DNA of 64,000 bases, taken from an uncultured Coriobacteriaceae bacterium (GTDB lineage Bacteria > Actinomycetota > Coriobacteriia > Coriobacteriales > Atopobiaceae). A program made the position numbers and the translations under genes. The stretch spans positions 62,001 through 126,000 of the forward strand of contig CADAQM010000001.1 of the NCBI GenBank assembly GCA_902790135.1, written 5' to 3'. How positions within the stretch are numbered: position 1 is the first letter of the stretch; every line of letters starts with the position of its first letter. This document shows positions 8,606-17,364 of the stretch, piece by piece. Below the pieces are notes generated by a model. That model worked only from the letters and a program-made list of their open reading frames with translations. It made no database searches and had not been told where the DNA came from.

Positions 8606-10113
8606 TACTGCCTCCCATTCCCAGCCGCACGTCTCGCGGCCGTATCGTCCGCATCGAAGGTGTCCGTCACCTGGGCATACACGCCACCGGTACCCAGCAA
8701 CACCGAAATCTCGTCACCCTTGTCAAGCCTTGCCGCGTCTGATACCACATGCCCGTCGGCATCACGTGCGATGGCATAGCCACGCGAGAGCACCTTGAGC
8801 GGCGAAAGGGCATCTAGCTGCGCGGCCCCCTGAGCAAGCGTGGCCGCATGCTGCCTCAGGAGACGAGGACCGACATCGCGAGTACGCAGACCCAGCGTGT
8901 TCAGCTGACTTGCCAAGTTGGCCGTGATGCGCGGTCCCGCATCCGCAAGCCGCTCAGAAAGATGCTCCACCCTTTCGCGCCGCTCTTTGACAGGTGCCAT
9001 CGGATCCTGCAGGCAGCGATGCGCCGCGAGAGCATCCACCCGCGTAGCGAGGAGCGCGAGCGAGCGCGGCGCTCCCTCGTGGAGGCGCTGCGCCGTAAGC
9101 TCGAGCTGGTCTGTACGATCCTGGATCATGGCCTCGGGCTCGCTCAGGCATCGACGCCCGGCTAGCGCTCGCACCGTGAGCTCGAGACTCGAGAGCTCAC
9201 CACGAACCGCCTGACGCCCACGTGCGTCAAGGGTGTCGAGCAGCTGCCCATGCTGGGCGAGCAGCGCGCCCATGGAGTGCGCCAACCTGCGCCTTCGATC
9301 CTGGAAGCTACGCAGGATCTCGTCAAACGCAGGCGCCACCGACTCGGCCGCCGCCGTAGGCGTCGAACACCTGCGGTCAGCCACCATGTCGCAAATGCAA
9401 GTGTCGGGCTCGTGTCCTATGCCCGTGACCACCGGCACGGGGCAGGCAGCAACGGCGCGGGCAAGCGTCTCGTCGTTGAAGGTCATCAAGTCCTCGAAGG
9501 AGCCTCCGCCACGTACGAGCAGAATCGCGTCCGGCTGAGCGGCAGCGGCGCGCGCCAATGCATGGACGATCTGCTGCGGTGCGCCTTCACCCTGCACGGC
9601 GCAGCCCGAGACAAGCAATTCTACCAGCGGGTTTCTACGTGCGAGGGTACGCTTCACGTCGTCGATCACGCTACCCGTGGGCGAGGTGACCACGGCCACA
9701 CGCGTACAGAAGACGGGAATTGCGCGCTTGCGGGCGGGGTCCATCAACCCCTCGGCCTCAAGGCGACGCGCCAGCGCCGCCACCTGCTGGCGCAGGAGCC
9801 CCTCGCCGGAGACCTCGAGGCTGCGAGCGACGAAGGAGAGCTTTCCGGTGGGCGCGTATACCTGGAAGTGTCCCGCCACCAACACCTGCAGGCCGTCACG
9901 CAGCTGCACGCCACTCGACTGGTAGATGCCGCGCCACACGATGGCATCCATCGCGCTCGAATCGTCCTTTAGCTGAAAGTAGCAGTGCCCGGTACGGGCG
10001 GGCCCCCGAAATCCAGAGACCTCGCCCGTAACGAGCAGCGTAGGCATGTTGTCCACGGTTGCCTTTGCAAGGCCAACGGCGTCACTTACCGAAACTGGTT
10101 GAGCCTGAGCCAT
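8605..10113 (-). CDS. xseA: exodeoxyribonuclease VII large subunit
   Basis: 502 residues. An N-terminal OB-fold (LLVTGEVSGFRG, HCYFQLKDDSSAMDAIVW) binds single-stranded DNA. The catalytic region follows (VAVVTSPTGSVIDDV, ILLVRGGGSFEDL, ARAVAACPVPVVTGIGHEPD, ADRRCSTPTAAAE), then a long helical arm (about 260-430), and the C-terminal LSRGYAIARDADG segment is as in other XseA proteins. It degrades single-stranded DNA in both directions together with XseB. It starts 3 nt after the stop of the upstream membrane peptidase gene. Confidence 0.96.
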   Translation of the reverse strand: MAQAQPVSVSDAVGLAKATVDNMPTLLVTGEVSGFRGPARTGHCYFQLKDDSSAMDAIVWRGIYQSSGVQLRDGLQVLVAGHFQVYAPTGKLSFVARSLEVSGEGLLRQQVAALARRLEAEGLMDPARKRAIPVFCTRVAVVTSPTGSVIDDVKRTLARRNPLVELLVSGCAVQGEGAPQQIVHALARAAAAQPDAILLVRGGGSFEDLMTFNDETLARAVAACPVPVVTGIGHEPDTCICDMVADRRCSTPTAAAESVAPAFDEILRSFQDRRRRLAHSMGALLAQHGQLLDTLDARGRQAVRGELSSLELTVRALAGRRCLSEPEAMIQDRTDQLELTAQRLHEGAPRSLALLATRVDALAAHRCLQDPMAPVKERRERVEHLSERLADAGPRITANLASQLNTLGLRTRDVGPRLLRQHAATLAQGAAQLDALSPLKVLSRGYAIARDADGHVVSDAARLDKGDEISVLLGTGGVYAQVTDTFDADDTAARRAAGNGRQ

Positions 10114-10116
10114 CGG

Positions 10117-10791
10117 CTAGTCACGGCTCCTCGTACGGCTCATGTAGTACATCAGCTGCAGCACGGAGATGAGCGCCGCGGCGACATAGGTGAGAGCAGC
10201 CGCCGTCAGGACCTCCTTGGCGCCCGCCTGGTCGACATCGCTCACCGTGCCCAGATACTGGACGGCACGGCGCGAGGCGTCGATCTCAACCGGGAGCGTG
10301 ACCAGATGGAACAGCACGGACACGGCGAAGAAGGCAATCGCAAGCTTGAGCAGGCCCATGATGTTGAACATGATGCCCGCGATAAAGAGCAGGCCCCAGG
10401 TGCGGGACGTGAAGGTGACCGCTGGCACCAGTGCGGTGCGCAGCCTCATGAGACTGTAGCCCGACGCGTTCTGAATGGCGTGGCCAGCCTCGTGGCATGC
10501 GACGGCGACCGAGGCCACGGTACCGCGACCATAGTTGTCCGTCGACAGGTTGAGCATGTTGCTGCGGGGGTCGTAGTTGTCGGTCAGGTGGCCACCGATG
10601 CGGGCGATGCCCACCTCGCTTGCCCCGTTGCTATCCAGCATCCTTCGAGCCACGTCTGCGCCGCTGCCCGCCAGCGACGTGGGCACCTGTGACCACTTGC
10701 GGTAGGCGCTATTGATGTACCCCTGGGTCAGTGCGCCAAGCACCATGGACAGAAGGGCTATGAGCAGGTATGGAAGGTCGTAATAAAGCAT
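10117..10791 (-). CDS. YugP-type membrane zinc metallopeptidase
   Basis: 224 residues from the ATG at 10791 (MLYYDLPYLL), which has GGAG at a good distance; the 26 extra codons upstream lack such support. The protein has an N-terminal membrane helix, a soluble stretch with NYDPRSNMLNLS, the zinc-binding HEAGHAIQ (about residue 100-107), and two to three further membrane helices. The PVEIDASRRA segment after the helices is typical of this family and supplies further conserved residues. Substrates are unknown. It lies 3 nt from xseA. Confidence 0.88.
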   Translation of the reverse strand: MLYYDLPYLLIALLSMVLGALTQGYINSAYRKWSQVPTSLAGSGADVARRMLDSNGASEVGIARIGGHLTDNYDPRSNMLNLSTDNYGRGTVASVAVACHEAGHAIQNASGYSLMRLRTALVPAVTFTSRTWGLLFIAGIMFNIMGLLKLAIAFFAVSVLFHLVTLPVEIDASRRAVQYLGTVSDVDQAGAKEVLTAAALTYVAAALISVLQLMYYMSRTRSRD

Positions 10792-10934
10792 GCCCGATCT
10801 CCAATCGCATGGGTTGCGCTGGCTCTCTGCCAACGCACGTACCCATAGCTTATACCCATCCCCCGCCATTAATGACGTGAGATGCGCCTGTGGGCCAGCA
10901 GCTGTTACAAAGCAGCCATTCTGAGGGCGCCGCC

Positions 10935-12065
10935 CTAGAGTATCTCGACGCGCCCCTCTTTGACGGTAAGGCCGATCTCACCCGAGAGCAGGCGCTCCAG
11001 CGGGGCACCGGCAAGCTCGTGGCGCCAGCCCTCGCTGAGACGGCTTCCCTCGTTGCCCTGTGCGAGGTCGAGCAGGTCGTCCCTGGTGGCGATGAGCTGC
11101 GGTGCCACGCCCGAGCGATCGGCGATGATGCGCAAGAGCGCGTTCATGAGGTCGATGGCACCCTCCGCCTCCGCGGAGTTGCGCTCGCGGCGCTTGGGCG
11201 CGGGTATGGTGTCAACGCCCATGGCGAGGCCCTTGCGCACCGCACGCACCATGGCGTCGGCATCCTGGGCGGAGAGCTGCTCGGTGCCGCGGATGCGGCG
11301 AAGCCTGTCCACGGTCTTTGGGCTGCGCTTGGAGAGCTCAAGGAGAATCTCGTCCGAGACCACCCACTTGCGCGGCACGTTGCGCTCGGCGGCACGACGC
11401 TCACGCCATGCGCAGAGCTCCCGGGCAACCGCCAACTGACGCCTCGTGAGCGACGAGACACGCTTGAGATGCAGGTAGGCCTGCTCGGGCACGCGCTCGA
11501 TGCGGGAGCGGTCGGTGAGCACGTCCATCTCGGGCCTGAGCCATCCCAGGCGATTCTTGGCCACGAGCTGGGTCATCATCGCGTCGTAGATGCCAGGCAG
11601 GTAGCGCACGTCGTCCTCGGCATAGGAGAGCTGCTCCTCGTCGAGCGGGCGACGGGACCAGTCGGTGAGCGAGTCAGCCTTGGGCAGGTGGACGCCCGTA
11701 TAGTGCTCTACGAGCGCACCATAGCCAACCTGCTGGCGCATGCCGAGGAAGGCGGAAGCGAGCTGGGTGTCAAAGATGGGCTCGGGCACGACGCCGAGCG
11801 AGCAGAGGATGACCTCGAGGTCCTGCGTGCAGGCATGGAAGATCTTTGTGATGCGCTTGTCGGTGAGCAGGGCAACCAAAGGCGAGAGGTCGTCAATTAG
11901 CAGCGGGTCGACTGCGGCCGACTCGTCATGGGTGGCAATCTGGATGAGGCAGAGCTTGGGATAGTAGGTTCTCTCCCGCAGAAACTCGGTATCGACAGCC
12001 AGAATCCTCGAGGTAGAGGCACGCTCACAGAAAGATGCAAGCTCATCAAATGCAGAAATGTACAC
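10935..12065 (-). CDS. rnd: ribonuclease D
   Basis: 376 residues from a GTG at 12065 with AGGAGAA upstream. DEDDy exonuclease motifs are complete: ILAVDTEFLRE (Asp25, Glu27), FHACTQDLEVI and LSYAEDDVRYLPGIY. An HRDC domain follows (about 205-290, around LAVARELCAWRERRAAE and PKTVDRL). It trims the 3' ends of tRNA precursors and other small RNAs. No neighbouring gene points to a special role. Confidence 0.95.
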   Translation of the reverse strand: MYISAFDELASFCERASTSRILAVDTEFLRERTYYPKLCLIQIATHDESAAVDPLLIDDLSPLVALLTDKRITKIFHACTQDLEVILCSLGVVPEPIFDTQLASAFLGMRQQVGYGALVEHYTGVHLPKADSLTDWSRRPLDEEQLSYAEDDVRYLPGIYDAMMTQLVAKNRLGWLRPEMDVLTDRSRIERVPEQAYLHLKRVSSLTRRQLAVARELCAWRERRAAERNVPRKWVVSDEILLELSKRSPKTVDRLRRIRGTEQLSAQDADAMVRAVRKGLAMGVDTIPAPKRRERNSAEAEGAIDLMNALLRIIADRSGVAPQLIATRDDLLDLAQGNEGSRLSEGWRHELAGAPLERLLSGEIGLTVKEGRVEIL

Positions 12066-12185
12066 GCGTCGTTCTCCTGAAAGACCCGAATGGGTACCAT
12101 CTTTAGAGACAGGACCTCACTAAGCAGTATCTGAACCATCATACCTAACGCATGCGCGATGCACATGGTGAGCACAAGGAGAGCC

Positions 12186-13109
12186 ATGAGAAGCCTCATC
12201 ATTCACAACCTCCATTCGGGTTTTGGGTCAAACGCCATCTTCGAGTTCGAGCGCGAGCTCGTGCGCAGCGGAGACGAGTGCGTCATGCGCACGCCGCTGC
12301 CCACCACCCCCGTAGCCGATCTGCTCCTCGATGCGGAGGAGTTTGATCTGATCATCATCTCGGGCGGTGATGGCACCGTAACCAATGCGCTCTACGCCCT
12401 GCGCAACCGCAACGTACCCAGCTGCGTCTTTCCGTCTGGCACCGCCAACCTGCTGTTCGCCAACCTGGGCAACGGGCCTGAGCCGGCAGCGATCGCGAAG
12501 GCGTGCCACGAGCTTGATCCCACGCCCCTTGACATCGGCGAGCTGCGTTGGACCGACGAGAGCGGACAGGCTTACTGCGAGGGCTTTGGCATCATGAGCG
12601 GCATGGGTTTTGACGCAGAGCTCATGGCCTCTGCTGAGTCGGGCAAGCAGGCGCTCGGCGAGGCGGCCTACTTCACCGCCGTACTCGCCAACCTCAAGCC
12701 AAAGGTCGCCACCTTCACCATCACGGTCGATGGAAAGACCTACCAGCGGCAGGGCATCTCCTGCATCGTCGCAAACGCCGCCATGATGCAGGGCGACATC
12801 AACATCATTCCCGAATGCCGCATGGATGACGGCAAGCTCGACGTGATGGTGCTCACCACCACTGCTGCCGTTCAGCTGCTGATCCCCGTACTCGCCGGTC
12901 TCATCGATCCGGACGGCTCCCTCATCGGCCGCCCCGGCATCGAGCGCTTCTCCGGCAAGCAGATAAAGGTCCAGTCCTCGATTCCCCTGCACATCCAGCG
13001 AGACGGCGACAGCGCAGAGGGACTCGTCACAGGCTACGAGGCGAGCTGCCTGCCAGGAAGCAACCTGGTGATCGTCGACGAGCACAGCCCCTATCACAAG
13101 AAGGCGTAG
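12186..13109 (+). CDS. diacylglycerol kinase-like lipid kinase
   Basis: 307 residues from ATG 12186 (AAGGAGAG just upstream). The nucleotide-binding SGGDGTVTNAL (residues 59-69) and PSGTANLLFANLG are the DAGK catalytic-domain hallmarks; the C-terminal part has GFGIMSGMGFDAE and the beta-sandwich of YegS/DgkB-type kinases. Bacterial members recycle diacylglycerol into phosphatidic acid or phosphorylate related lipids. It lies 36 nt upstream of an acyl-ACP thioesterase on the same strand, so the pair may act together in lipid metabolism; this link is inferred. Confidence 0.9.
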   Translation: MRSLIIHNLHSGFGSNAIFEFERELVRSGDECVMRTPLPTTPVADLLLDAEEFDLIIISGGDGTVTNALYALRNRNVPSCVFPSGTANLLFANLGNGPEPAAIAKACHELDPTPLDIGELRWTDESGQAYCEGFGIMSGMGFDAELMASAESGKQALGEAAYFTAVLANLKPKVATFTITVDGKTYQRQGISCIVANAAMMQGDINIIPECRMDDGKLDVMVLTTTAAVQLLIPVLAGLIDPDGSLIGRPGIERFSGKQIKVQSSIPLHIQRDGDSAEGLVTGYEASCLPGSNLVIVDEHSPYHKKA

Positions 13110-13145
13110 GCGACACAGGCCGTCTCAATCCCGAAGAGGAACACC

Positions 13146-13898
13146 ATGTACTCACTAGACAGCAAGGTTCGATACAGCGAGTGCGACGAGCACGGCCGCC
13201 TCTCGCTTCTCTCCCTGATCAACTACCTTCAGGACTGCAGCACCTTCAACTCGGAGCGCATCAACCGCGGCGTTGGATACATGGCCAACAAGAACCAGGC
13301 ATGGCTGCTCGCCGCCTGGCAGATCGAGATCGAGCGCCTGCCTCACTTCTACGACGACATCCGTGTGAGTACCTGGTGTCACACCATGGGTCGCACGCTT
13401 GCCTCACGCAACTTTGTCGTGAGCGACCCCGACGGAAACCAGCTGGTACGTGCGGACTCCCTATGGTTCGTCTTCGACTTTGCCAAGGGCAGGCCGGTGC
13501 GCATCACGGAGGACCAGCACATCTATCTCACCGACGAGCCGCCTCTGGACATGCCCGAGACCAAGCGACGCCTTCCGGTGGAGGGTCCATACGTCGAGGC
13601 ACCGGCGGTCGTGGTGAGCGATATGCATCTTGACACCAATCGCCACGTCAACAACGCCCAGTACATCGGCATGGCCACGAGCGCCCTTGCGGCCGTCGCT
13701 GGGCCAGACGCCCCCGACCGCATCGACGACATCGAGCGCATCTGCGTGCAGTACAAGAACCAGGCCCTGCTCGGTGACACCATCGTGCCACGCATCCATG
13801 GCGACGGCCGCATATGCACCATCGACCTCACCAACCCGGAGGGCGAGAGCTTCGCCGTCGTGCGCCTAGAGCTCAGGGAGAAGGACTCTGCCTGCTAG
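13146..13898 (+). CDS. acyl-ACP thioesterase
   Basis: 250 residues with two hotdog domains. The N-terminal half has VRYSECDEHGRLSLLSLINYLQD and AWLLAAWQIEIERLP; the second half has the catalytic-type DTNRHVNNAQYIGMA (about 160-174). This matches the bacterial/plant FatA-FatB family (PF01643 type). It should release free fatty acids from acyl carrier protein. AGAGGAA precedes the ATG. Its end overlaps the convergent folA by 4 nt. Confidence 0.9.
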   Translation: MYSLDSKVRYSECDEHGRLSLLSLINYLQDCSTFNSERINRGVGYMANKNQAWLLAAWQIEIERLPHFYDDIRVSTWCHTMGRTLASRNFVVSDPDGNQLVRADSLWFVFDFAKGRPVRITEDQHIYLTDEPPLDMPETKRRLPVEGPYVEAPAVVVSDMHLDTNRHVNNAQYIGMATSALAAVAGPDAPDRIDDIERICVQYKNQALLGDTIVPRIHGDGRICTIDLTNPEGESFAVVRLELREKDSAC

Positions 13899-14410
13899 AG
13901 GGCTGTGTTGCGATAGACCGTAAAGCGATAGGCGACCCCATCGGCCGTCGTTCCACCCTCCTCCGAGGATTCCAGCACCCAGGCGTCGTCCTCATCGAGG
14001 TTGGGAAAGTAGACGTCTGCCGGAAGCACGGTCTCGAACTTGGTCACCATCGCACGCGTGCAGTGCGGCAGCAGCTGTCGATACACGCTTGCGCCACCGA
14101 TGGCCCAAACGGTATCCGGGTCCTCGTCAGCCACGGCCGCCAGAGCCTCGTCCATGCTGTGGACGATCTCGCAGGTCGTGCCTTCGGGACAAGCGGGAGC
14201 CTCGAGCTCGGGGTCTATGGTCATGACCACGTTGCGCCGGCCTTTGAGCGGACGCCCGCCAGGAAAGCTCGCCAGGGTGCGGTCGCCCATGACAACGGTA
14301 GCTCCCCTCGTATGGCGTACGAAGTGCTGCATATCAGCCTTCTCGTTGATGAGCAGGTCACCCTTGCGACCGATGCCCCAGTCCTGCGTGACGGCGACGA
14401 TGGCGTTCAT
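13895..14410 (-). CDS. folA: dihydrofolate reductase
   Basis: 171 residues from the ATG at 14410 (MNAIVAVTQDWGIG); the longer open frame upstream is thyA read out of frame. Motifs: WGIGRKGDLLI, VVMGDRTLASFPGGRPLKGRRNVV, IGGASVYRQLLPHC, and the C-terminal strands. It reduces dihydrofolate to tetrahydrofolate, regenerating the cofactor oxidised by thymidylate synthase, whose gene ends 34 nt upstream on the same strand. Confidence 0.95.
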   Translation of the reverse strand: MNAIVAVTQDWGIGRKGDLLINEKADMQHFVRHTRGATVVMGDRTLASFPGGRPLKGRRNVVMTIDPELEAPACPEGTTCEIVHSMDEALAAVADEDPDTVWAIGGASVYRQLLPHCTRAMVTKFETVLPADVYFPNLDEDDAWVLESSEEGGTTADGVAYRFTVYRNTAL

Positions 14411-14444
14411 GGATGCTCCTTGGCGGTTGCGGCGGATGCGATGG

Positions 14445-15296
14445 CTACACGGCGATGGGAATACCCTTGACCTGCGGGCCGGTAACGTAGTCCTCAACCA
14501 GAAGGTCATCGGTGGTGAAGGCGTAGAAGTCCGTGACCTCGGGGTTGAGCGTGACGCGCGGAGCGGGATACTGCTCACGGCCGATGAGCTCGCGCACGAT
14601 GTCCACGTGACGGTCGTAGATGTGCGCGTCGGCAATCATGTGAACGAGCTCGCCCGCAACCATGCCGCAGGACTGCGCGACCATCATCAGCAGCAGCGCA
14701 TACTGGCAGACGTTCCAGTTGTTTGCCGCCAAAACGTCCTGGCTGCGCTGGTTGAGCACCATGTTGAGCGTGAGGCGCCCGTCCTCGCGGCGGTCATCGG
14801 TCACGTTGTAGGTGCAGCTGTACGCGCAGGGATACAGGTGCATGTCGTGCAGGTCGTCGAAGGCGTAGGTGTTGGTCATGATGCGCCGCGAGAAGGGCGT
14901 GTGCGTGAGGTCAAAGAGCACGCGGTCCATCTGGTCGAACTCGCCCTCGGGATAGAGGCTCTTGCGGGCAATCTGGTAGCCGTACGCCTTGCCAATGGAA
15001 CCGGTCTCGTCAGCCCACTCGTCCCAGATGTGGGGCTTGAGGTCGGCGATGTTGTTCGACTTACGCTGGTAGATCCAGAGAATCTCGTCCATGCAGCTCT
15101 TGAGTGCGGTGCGACGCAGCGTGAGCGCAGGGAACTCCTCGCGAAGGTCATAGCGGTTGCAGACGCCAAAGCGCTTGATGGTGAAGGCCGGCGTGCCGTC
15201 CTCCCAACGCGGTCGAACCTTTTGTCCCTGTGTGTCGGTGCCGCGCTCGATGATGTCAGTGCACATAGCGCAAAAGAGCTCGTCTGCCTTGCTCAT
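14445..15296 (-). CDS. thyA: thymidylate synthase (ThyA type, divergent subgroup)
   Basis: 283 residues. Substrate and catalytic regions are visible: WEDGTPAFTIKRF, HIWDEWADETGSIGKAYGYQ, SRRIMTNTY, the catalytic Cys in LYPCAYSCTY (about residue 165), QRSQDVLAANNWNVCQYALL, GELVHMIADAHIYDRHVD and the C-terminal KGIPIAV. The usual PPCH active-site block is PCAY and the QRS.D segment is also variant. As remembered, Bacillus subtilis ThyA also has TPCVY at that position, so this is probably an active ThyA subgroup rather than a defect. It methylates dUMP to dTMP with methylene-tetrahydrofolate. Confidence 0.95.
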   Translation of the reverse strand: MSKADELFCAMCTDIIERGTDTQGQKVRPRWEDGTPAFTIKRFGVCNRYDLREEFPALTLRRTALKSCMDEILWIYQRKSNNIADLKPHIWDEWADETGSIGKAYGYQIARKSLYPEGEFDQMDRVLFDLTHTPFSRRIMTNTYAFDDLHDMHLYPCAYSCTYNVTDDRREDGRLTLNMVLNQRSQDVLAANNWNVCQYALLLMMVAQSCGMVAGELVHMIADAHIYDRHVDIVRELIGREQYPAPRVTLNPEVTDFYAFTTDDLLVEDYVTGPQVKGIPIAV

Positions 15297-15340
15297 GGGT
15301 AGACTCCTGTCTCGCTCGCATCGATTCCGTCGTAGTGGTG

Positions 15341-16207
15341 TCAGAGACTTGCTGACGCAGAGAGCGCCGCGCCAAAGGCCGTTGCGGCATCGTAAGCCGC
15401 ACTGGCGACCTCCGCATCGGCATCCGACAACGAGGTCGTATCCACTGCATCCCGCATACCAGCCAGCACCTCGAGCTCGGATGAGATGGCAGTCCAGCGG
15501 TCGATGGCTGCGGTTCTACCCAGCTCGAGCTGGCGCGACGCTTCGGCGGCACCGGCGCCTTCGACCGCAGGAAGCTGCTTGTCCTGCAGCTCCTTGACAG
15601 TGACCTCGGCCTTCTCGCTTGCCTGCTCGAGAGCCTCGGAGGGCTCCGTCTCGCCCCAAGCGGCAGACAGCAGAATGCTATGCAGCTCGGAGGAGGCGTC
15701 GCGGTCGGCAAGCACGACATCACGTACGTAGTCGCGCACGGTGGGATTGGCATTGGCGTAGCTCATGGCCGGCAGCAGGGAGTCGATCGTCGTGTCGTAC
15801 ATCGAAAGGCTGCCGCCAAGCACCTGCTCGATGCTGCTGGGTTCGGTCATGTTGACCGAGTCCGTGCCACCCTGCTCCTCGTTCTCCATGTTTTCGAGCA
15901 TGTCCTCGAACGTGAAGTCCTCTTCGAAGAAGTTGTCGTCGAAGTTGTAGTCGTAGTTGTAGTCGTTGCCGTAGGAATCGGTTGTGTCGGTATAGTAGTC
16001 GCCGCCACCAATCTCATCCTCGATAAGGCCACTCACGAGTGACATACAGCCAGAGAGCCCCGTTCCAACAAGCAGCATCAGCGCGATGGCGACACCCGCA
16101 ATTACGTAGGCGAAGCTGCCCGAGTCCGAGTTCGAGGATGATGTGGTTCCCGAAGCGGTCTCGATCACGCGGTCGTCCTGAGGCCTTCCCTCGTCATACG
16201 TTGCCAT
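15341..16207 (-). CDS. membrane-anchored protein of unknown function with Asp/Tyr/Asn-rich linker
   Basis: 288 residues; GAGAGGACC precedes the ATG at 16207. A polar cytoplasmic N-terminus (about 1-32) is followed by one membrane helix (33-55), then a highly acidic, repetitive linker (about 65-110) made mainly of D, Y, N, F and E. A predicted helical C-terminal domain (about 130-288) has no motif I recognise. A cysteine within the membrane segment (LSGCMS) resembles a lipobox, but it lies too far from the N-terminus for an ordinary lipoprotein. No function can be assigned. It lies upstream of thyA-folA on the same strand, 44 nt away. Confidence 0.75.
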   Translation of the reverse strand: MATYDEGRPQDDRVIETASGTTSSSNSDSGSFAYVIAGVAIALMLLVGTGLSGCMSLVSGLIEDEIGGGDYYTDTTDSYGNDYNYDYNFDDNFFEEDFTFEDMLENMENEEQGGTDSVNMTEPSSIEQVLGGSLSMYDTTIDSLLPAMSYANANPTVRDYVRDVVLADRDASSELHSILLSAAWGETEPSEALEQASEKAEVTVKELQDKQLPAVEGAGAAEASRQLELGRTAAIDRWTAISSELEVLAGMRDAVDTTSLSDADAEVASAAYDAATAFGAALSASASL

Positions 16208-16282
16208 TGCGGTCCTCTCTCACACAGAAGTGGGGCTTCTCGTACCACAGCCAAGCTGGATGATGGCTCCACTAAGTATCGC

Positions 16283-16705
16283 CTATAGATGCTCCGGGGC
16301 AAACGCCTGGTCCCAGAACATACCCAAAGTCATTACCAGCTTACGGTCGGCGGGCAGCCAGTCAAGCGTAGGCAGCTCGTCGCGATCGACCCAGCGACCC
16401 TCGTCATGCTCGCTCAGTCTGATGCTCTCGCCTGGAAGGAGATTGCAGACATAGCAATCCATGTGCAGGTGGAACTCGGGATAGTCGTGCTCGATGCTAT
16501 CGAAGAGCCACAGGGTCGAGAGACGCACGTCTAGCTCCTCATCTAGCTCGCGCCTGAGCGCATCCTCGCCCGTCTCGCCAGGCTCGATCTTTCCACCAGG
16601 GAACTCCCAACCAGCGGCAACGCCCTGTCGCGCCTGAGGCTTGTGCGCACAGAATACGAGCCCGTCACGCTCGATGATGGCGGCAACGACATTGATGGTC
16701 TCCAC
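16283..16705 (-). CDS. MutT-like NUDIX hydrolase (8-oxo-dGTP type)
   Basis: 140 residues if started at the GTG at 16705, which has AGGAGAT at correct spacing; a GTG five codons earlier overlaps that site and is less likely. The NUDIX box is complete (GGKIEPGETGEDALRREL, then DEELDV), preceded by the WEFPGG strand of MutT proteins. These enzymes hydrolyse oxidised nucleotides such as 8-oxo-dGTP, or act on CTP. The start of the protein (ETINVVAAIIERDGLVFCAHKP) matches the subfamily. Confidence 0.9.
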   Translation of the reverse strand: METINVVAAIIERDGLVFCAHKPQARQGVAAGWEFPGGKIEPGETGEDALRRELDEELDVRLSTLWLFDSIEHDYPEFHLHMDCYVCNLLPGESIRLSEHDEGRWVDRDELPTLDWLPADRKLVMTLGMFWDQAFAPEHL

Positions 16706-16788
16706 GCAAGATCTCCTCACAGACTCGTCAGCACCTCATACGCGAGTCATTCTAGCCCCTCGGGGCTCAGTCCGCTCAACTTACACGA

Positions 16789-16818
16789 AAGGGGCCGCAG
16801 TTCAATCTGCGGCCCCTT
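16789..16818 (-). terminator. intrinsic terminator after the 16843-17349 gene
   Basis: 12-bp stem (16789-16800 with 16807-16818, arms AAGGGGCCGCAG and complement), loop of 6 nt, 24 nt downstream of the minus-strand stop at 16843. A short run CCCCTTTCG ends it. Confidence 0.75.
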
Positions 16819-16842
16819 GTCACAGGTTGATGAGGGTGAGCA

Positions 16843-17349
16843 TTAGAGCTCGAGGCCACCATACATGGCGGAGACGACTGCGTCCATGCTCGACTCGTCG
16901 ACCTCCCACTCGCCGTCGACCTTGTTCAGCTGCAGCGTGGCATCAGTCGAGACGGTCTCCTCGGAAGCGTCGAGCTTCTCGTAGATCTTATCGAAGAAGA
17001 GCTTCATGAACTCCTTGCGGCCGTTCTCGCCGTTCAGGATGTCGGCATAGTCGTCGATGTTCTCGGTGATCTCGGTGGTCGTCTCCTCGACCACGGCACC
17101 GAGGTCGGTGTTGGTGAGCATGAGGTTGGCGCTTGCCTTGTCACCGTCGACCGTGACATCGTTGATGGTGTAGTCGAAGTGCTTGAAGGTGTGGCCGAGG
17201 AACTCGTAGATGTCGATGTCATACTCCTCGAGAGTGGAAAGATCGACCTCGTCCTCATTGATGAGCCCCCGGAGGTTCTCCTTGGTCGGGTTCTTGAAGA
17301 GGTCCATGACCTCAGAGACGCTGGCGCGGATGAGCTCCTCGTCGTTCAA
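16843..17349 (-). CDS. lipoprotein-like soluble domain without signal peptide (possibly 5'-truncated)
   Basis: 168 residues if read from the TTG at 17349. The sequence begins LNDEELIRASVSEVMDLF, continues with an alpha+beta domain and ends GEWEVDESSMDAVVSAMYGG. This resembles the ligand-type domain found after the lipobox in many actinobacterial lipoproteins. Here there is no signal peptide, no ATG and no purine-rich ribosome site: the stop of the upstream gene lies in the same frame only 5 codons earlier. Either translation reinitiates after that stop, or the leader was lost by deletion. The frame itself is clean, with no internal stop. Family identity is uncertain. Confidence 0.55.
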   Translation of the reverse strand: MNDEELIRASVSEVMDLFKNPTKENLRGLINEDEVDLSTLEEYDIDIYEFLGHTFKHFDYTINDVTVDGDKASANLMLTNTDLGAVVEETTTEITENIDDYADILNGENGRKEFMKLFFDKIYEKLDASEETVSTDATLQLNKVDGEWEVDESSMDAVVSAMYGGLEL

Positions 17350-17364
17350 GGCAGGGAGTGGCGC

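Noticed and set aside
14445-15296. Inactive thymidylate synthase because of the missing PPCH motif
   Set aside because: The catalytic Cys is present in PCAY and, as remembered, Bacillus subtilis ThyA also has PCVY there; the rest of the active site is complete.
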